Assembly: GCA_949361645.1 (NCBI GenBank)
Contig: OX442425.1
Location: 1,847,671 to 1,911,670 of the forward strand
Reading direction: 5' to 3'
Length of the DNA stretch: 64,000 nucleotides
Origin: Spongilla lacustris
Taxonomy: Eukaryota > Porifera > Demospongiae > Spongillida > Spongillidae
The translations under genes and the position numbers were made by a program. Under the pieces are notes generated by a model. It saw only the letters and a list, made by a program, of their open reading frames with translations, was not told the DNA's origin and searched no databases. Of the stretch, positions 54,131 through 64,000 are shown piece by piece (the stretch's first letter is position 1; the number at the start of each line of letters is the position of its first letter).

Positions 54131-54349
54131 ATGTCTGGACTCCATCCCAAATAGAACACATAATTCATCAGATCCTCCTGACGGCACCCTCAAAGAATGC
54201 GAAGAGACAGTCTGATGCTCAAGGATAATATGATTAGCTCATATATCATGGTGTCAATAGCAAGTGCACAAGTTTACTGAGTCCTCTATACAGGAAACAG
54301 TACCATTGTCCTGACCTGTGTGTCATGTGAATCGGTTGTGACTTGTTGT

Positions 54350-54690
54350 ATAAAGGTGCCAGTCATGTGGGAGATGATTTATGGACGTGGGTGTATATTT
54401 AAGTACATTGCATGTGATGTGTGCACGTGTGAGTATGTGTTGAGTATGTGTGCATGTGCATGTGAATGCATACATGTATGTGTTTGGGTGGATGTGTGAA
54501 TTTGTGCGTGTATGTTTGTCCAGATATATATGTATTGGTGTGTGCATTTGTACACATAAGTGCACATGCTGTGTGCCATATCTACATGTACGTGTGGTGC
54601 AGATGTACATGTGTACATGTAACTCACTGCTGCGTGAAGACGAACATATTCAGAGTTTTCTAACAACACACTCTGGGTGGGGAATGAATG
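54350..54690. repeat. third partial copy of the 49.3-49.7 kb sequence
   Basis: GGTGCCAGTCATGTGGGAGA, TATGTTTGTCCA, CACTCTGGGTGGGGAATGAA and the intervening GT-rich sequence match 49325-49710 with divergence. Similar sequence (TGTTTGTCCAGGTATACATG) starts again at the right window edge (about 63970). Confidence 0.7.
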
Positions 54691-54897
54691 TTAAGTTGGC
54701 ATGAAACATTTATTGGTTGGCTTACGTGCCACAGAAAACCTTACGGGAGGGGAGGGGGGATGCACAGCTCACTTGCTTCTCGCTTCCTATGTCTATATTT
54801 AAACGTCTTCCCTAAGGCGTTACGTGTCTATAATTATGCCCCGTGTACATGTATACGTGATTAACAATAACTACTGATACACGTGTATTCACAATTC

Positions 54898-54905
54898 TAT
54901 AAAAA
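54898..54905 (+). promoter_or_regulatory. TATA box
   Basis: TATAAAAA lies 107 bp upstream of the ATG at 55005. This is a suitable distance for a short 5' UTR of the following gene. Confidence 0.5.
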
Positions 54906-55004
54906 GGTCGTTATCGATTCGAGCTGCAGTCAAGTAGATACATGTAGCAATCAGAAGTGAAGTGTGAGTTATAGGTAGAAAATTATCGTTTGCATACCGG
55001 TACC

Positions 55005-55935
55005 ATGGATGATATACAAAAACTATATAAACCGTGTAAAGCTGTATATGACTACTTGGAACAAGTGCCTGCGTGTGAAAGACAGCGACGAAAGATCGAA
55101 AAGAAAATAAGGACCCTGAACGGTATTGCAGAAATTTTCAAGAGCGCAGGTGTCAAGAACCTTCCTTCAGCTTGTAGCGATAGATTTTGGAACAGTATGG
55201 ACTCATTAAGCAAATGCAAGAAGACTTGCGATGATTTAAGCAGTGAGGGGGTAATTGGAAAGTATTGGAACGCACAAAAGAACACACAAAGTGTCCAAAC
55301 ATTGGAGAAAGATCTATCAGATGTCTGTGAAACCTTCATTTATTCATTGATTGCATGTTGCATGCTAAATTCGATGGCATTTCTGACGAAATGGTTGCCA
55401 AAATAGAAGAAGTGAGCAGAAAGAGTCATTCTGATGAAGCTGCAGATCGTTTGGAACGTACGGTGATCAATCCAGGAGTTGGAGTGCTCCCGGGTGTGTA
55501 TAACTGCTATAGTCCACCAAGAGCGCCTGGTAAGCCGAATGTTTCTGTGGAAGGAATCGATGGCGATGTGATGCTGATAAAATGGAACTATACGGAAGAT
55601 CCTTCAAAGCCAATATTTGGGTACAATATTTGTTATAACGGCCAGATTTTGTTCGAAACTCCTCAAAATCTCCAACCTCCAAGCAATGAATCTAAAAATT
55701 ATTCACAGAAGTACACTATTCGGGTACAAGCAGTATCTAAAAATGGCGGTTACAGTGACTGGAGTGAAGCTGTGGTCTGTAGGTATAAGGCTTGGCCACC
55801 CAATAAGCCTCACAAACCAATAGTCACGGTGAATTCACCAAAGTGTGTCACTGTTGATGTCAAGCCACTGGCGGAAGATGATGAGAACGGAAGTCCCGTC
55901 ACTGAGTGCATAGTTGAGATAGATATCGACACTAC
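55005..55935 (+). pseudogene. MLKL/HeLo-like helical domain plus FN3, frameshifted
   Basis: The ATG has an ideal context (ACCATGG). Residues ~1-120 form a helical region (MDDIQKLYKPCKAVYDYLEQ; FWNSMDSLSKCKKTCDDLSS; IGKYWNAQKNTQSVQTLEKD; SDVCETFIYSLI) whose spacing and Cys/Lys pattern resemble the four-helix HeLo/MLKL N-terminal domain. In that family the domain perforates membranes or nucleates death complexes. After a one-base frameshift at about 55345-55375 the frame continues through a linker to a fibronectin type III domain (APGKPNVSVEGIDGD; IKWNYTEDPSKPIFGYNICY; YTIRVQAVSKNGGYSDWSEA) and the start of a second FN3 (NKPHKPIVTVNSP). That second domain breaks off at about 55935, where sequence related to the Death-macro-DTC gene begins. 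The frameshift could be an assembly error. Domain resemblance is by eye. Confidence 0.55.
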
Positions 55936-55984
55936 TCATCATTTCAATAATAAGATGAATCAGTTTCATAATCACACCTCCCAT

Positions 55985-57130
55985 ATAAGACCTTCCTTCC
56001 CATATCACTTATGTCACAGGCACGCCTTTGCAGACTGCTGGGTACCCATCAACAAACTGCACTGCAGCAGGCAGAGATGGAGGCAGTGATTTCTACTAGT
56101 ACTAGTCCAGGTAGGATTTTGGGATCACTTGACATATGCCCCCTTCTCTCCCCTCCCCCTCTTCCTGTCACCTTCCTCCTTTGGAGAGGGGGCGGGGTAT
56201 TGTTGTGTCTGGATATAAAGTGGCAGGATAGGTACATGTAGTGCAGCAGGAAGGAGGGGGAGGAGGAGGGTACTGAACGAGATAGTCAGTGTAATGGTTG
56301 CTATTACCCAGAATACTTCACACGTACAGTAGTGTAATAATGGTGTTCTTAATGAGGGCTGAGCTGAAGGCCTGCAGGTGGATTACTATATGGCATATAG
56401 TGGCAGGATGTTGCCTCTGACTACATGTAGTATGCAATGTCATATTAAAATGCTAAAACCGGTAAATATGATCGAGTCAAGCATTTCAGGCAGAGATTAT
56501 ATTCCTATCCTCTTCAAACACTCGGGTGACAGCAATAAGGTATATCGATCAAAAACTGGTACATGCTGCATTAAACTCAGTCAGAGCCAGGCTACAAAAT
56601 CATACGGTCAGGACCAACATCACGGATGCACCACACAACCACAACACTGCCCACACGGTACACGTGTATGACAGCTCTGTTTATGCACCATGGAACTTCA
56701 TATCATAATGTGGGCCTTCAAGTAATACAATGTAGGGACAAAAAGTTCAAGGCATTACAAGGCTCATCATCTCACATCGAAGCCCACATATCATGATCAA
56801 ATACTTATACCGTAAACTAGAGTACTTAGAAAATGAAGTAACTTCACAGTGCTAGAAGTTAAGGTTGAAATGTCATCAAAAGTGATTCCCCTGGAAGCAA
56901 GCTCATGTTTGACTTGCAATGTAAGCCAAATATCTAACTATCCCTCTATTGAACATACATCCAGGAGTAGCAAGCTGCACTTGTCTTGAGGTGGCTGTCA
57001 TTCCATGTTGGGAATCCCCCCTCGGTGGGATTGTAGATACATTGTAAGCATCCAGGTGCATGCAGAAACACACACATTGTACTGCCATGGATATTTCTTT
57101 CAACTCCAACATTGGGGGACTGTGATGTGA
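55985..57130. pseudogene. rearranged relics of the two DTC-gene loci
   Basis: 56000-56420 resembles 36120-36900 of the plus gene (exon start after GTCACAG, then GTAGGATTTTGGGATCACTTGA and the following intron). 56520-57130 resembles 41300-42250 at the 3' end of the minus gene (GTGATTCCCCTGGAAGCAAG; GTGATGTGATACTAG), with the last DTC exon deleted. It is therefore a shrunken copy of the convergent pair. Confidence 0.65.
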
Positions 57131-57379
57131 TACTAGCCTGAGGCAAGGTTGGCATGTGAGTTAATTGAATTAAGAAAAGGGCCCTGGGAGATTTGCACAA
57201 TTCTGTTAATGCGTTGATGAGTAAACCATCTTTTAGTTTATTGATGTATTTTTTTGGTGTATGAAAAATCCGTTTCATGACCATGATTGGACCAGCCTTG
57301 AACATTGTAAGTTTTTGAGCATCAATATTAATCATATCCACAACAAACATGCACATCACATGAAATTGTGCAAAATCAT

Positions 57380-57560
57380 TGTCATATGGAGCTTGGAGCA
57401 GGGAAGCTATCCAAGCTCTCTCAAGACTTGCTTCACTCCTTGCCACAAGGACCAACACCCTCAAGTCCAAGGTGGTCTCTAACTTGTACGGCCGCCTGAA
57501 CTTAACACTAGTGTGGGCCAATGCCCATGCAGTCTCTCCTCTTAAGACATATCATCCAGG
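57380..57560 (+). mobile_element. retroelement C-terminal relic
   Basis: The frame reads YGAWSREAIQALSRLASLLA and NLYGRLNLTLVWANAHA, the same tail signature as at 10.5 and 48.9 kb. Confidence 0.6.
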
Positions 57561-58379
57561 AGGGTGATACACGTAGTTCCTAAACATAACTTTGTAGTTA
57601 GTGTGTTTTATTTATTCGTGTATCATAATCATGTATGATGTATACATGTATATCGTATAAGATATTACCATGAAAAGCTCAGTCTTCGTAAATAGAAACG
57701 TGTGGTCATGACAAATCCTGTTGGTACAGCTAATAAAATGGTAATACAATTGGCTGTATATATGATGTTCATTTATGTATTGAAACAAATTGAAATGAAG
57801 TTCCTTTTTATTTGGTGGATTCATTATGTCATTTGTACCAAAGAATATATACAGACAAACACCACAGCACTGACAGCAGTATTCATTGCTGCAGTGAAGA
57901 GTTGAAAGGTCAGACATTCCAACTGTGCTTTGCAGTGCTTTGCTATTATACTGTACAGTACAGACAGTAACACACATAGATAATATGCACAGTAAAAGGA
58001 TTTCTATAGAAATGTCAACAATGAACAAAAAGTGACCCCTTGAGGAGCAGTACAGAACAAGCAACAACAAGCCAATATAAAAACAAAACGACACGGAATG
58101 GTTAACAAAAAATCACACGAGCTAACACCAAAGAATAAAAACACAAAAGTGTCACCGACAAAGTGATCTGATATCGAACGAGCAATTGGAAACGAAGAGT
58201 GACAAGAGGAGGAAAATATATATGTATATAAAACTCAGTATGTCTTCAACCAGAAGGGATATCTACTTTGATGTTGAATGTGCTGTAAAGTTTGGGGGAG
58301 AAGTTAAAAAGATGGAGGCAGGGAGGGAGGAAGAGATATTGAATGACAAAGGCACAACCACAGTCATCAATATGCCAAC
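57561..58379. other. no supported gene
   Basis: AT-rich sequence downstream of the ankyrin-WD40 gene. It may include that gene's last exon or 3' UTR, but none was recognised. Confidence 0.4.
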
Positions 58380-63815
<5,436 letters not shown>

Positions 63816-63839
63816 CTGCAGTGTGTACAAGGCCGGTGA

Positions 63840-64000
63840 ATAGGGTACAGGTCATGGGTGTAATGTGTGTGTGTGTGTGTGTGTGTGTATGCATGTGTGT
63901 GTATGTGTGTGTGTGCATGTGTGTGTGTGTGCATGTGTGTGTGTGCATGTGTGTGTGTGCATGTGTGTGTTTGTCCAGGTATACATGTATTGGTGTGTGC
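63840..64000. repeat. GT-rich tract, start of another duplicated unit
   Basis: GTGTGT and GCATGTGTGTGT units run toward the window end, finishing with TGTTTGTCCAGGTATACATG, which matches about 49480 and 54515. Confidence 0.7.

Noticed and set aside
56946..57521. 191-codon minus-strand frame
   Set aside because: It runs antisense through a retroelement tail and a pseudogenic DTC fragment. No start context or domain was seen.

Overview
The window looks like nuclear DNA of an invertebrate animal, most likely a sponge (demosponge). Genes are split by short GT-AG introns and encode animal innate-immunity and cell-death modules: CARD, Death, macro, RING, Deltex C-terminal (DTC), FN3, ankyrin and WD40. 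They sit in an AT-rich background full of ACATGTACAT-type simple repeats, foldback elements and decayed retroelements. The species assignment is inference. The domain calls come from reading translated exons and checking that splice phases agree.

Layout. 1-6 kb: mostly gene-free, with a CA microsatellite, a perfect hairpin, a foldback element and a 1.8 kb inverted-repeat structure. 6.08-6.80 kb: one intronless hypothetical gene (+). 7.7-12.5 kb: two decayed non-LTR retroelements (-) with a possible spliced gene fragment between them. 12.7-18.3 and 22.3-29.0 kb: a tandem segmental duplication. Each copy carries a minus-strand gene with one split and two single-exon CARD-like domains. Between the copies lies a RING-family relic (18.9-20.6 kb) broken by a 22-bp minisatellite and by frameshifts. 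29-31.6 kb: a TATA-containing promoter-like module, then CA, 23-bp and pyrimidine/purine minisatellites.

32.7-47.8 kb is the core of the window: two convergent paralogous genes. The plus gene (32.7-40.8 kb) reads KH-like, Death, KH-like, intact macro, DTC. The minus gene (47.8-41.7 kb) reads RRM-like, KH-like, Death, KH-like, degenerate macro, RING, RING, DTC. Together they resemble the vertebrate PARP9/DTX3L ADP-ribose-reading ubiquitin ligase pair, with Death domains added and with complementary losses (no RING in one, no ADP-ribose motifs in the other). The introns contain a 1.06 kb polypyrimidine tract, an 850-bp foldback element and a possible MITE.

48-64 kb: retroelement tails; a truncated copy of a WD40 gene (49.7-51.8 kb) whose intron minisatellite has expanded to about 46 units; a Ty3/gypsy integrase relic with a nested insertion; a TATA-driven gene (55.0-55.9 kb) with an MLKL/HeLo-like helical domain plus FN3, carrying a one-base frameshift and fused to relics of the DTC genes; and the fuller ankyrin-WD40 gene (63.8-58.4 kb, minus). 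The last gene contains a 200-base assembly gap and a one-base frameshift, and two of its 3' splice sites follow long microsatellite pyrimidine tracts.

Taken together, CARD, Death, macro/DTC and HeLo-like genes within 50 kb, with repeated local duplication, suggest a rapidly evolving immune or cell-death gene neighbourhood.
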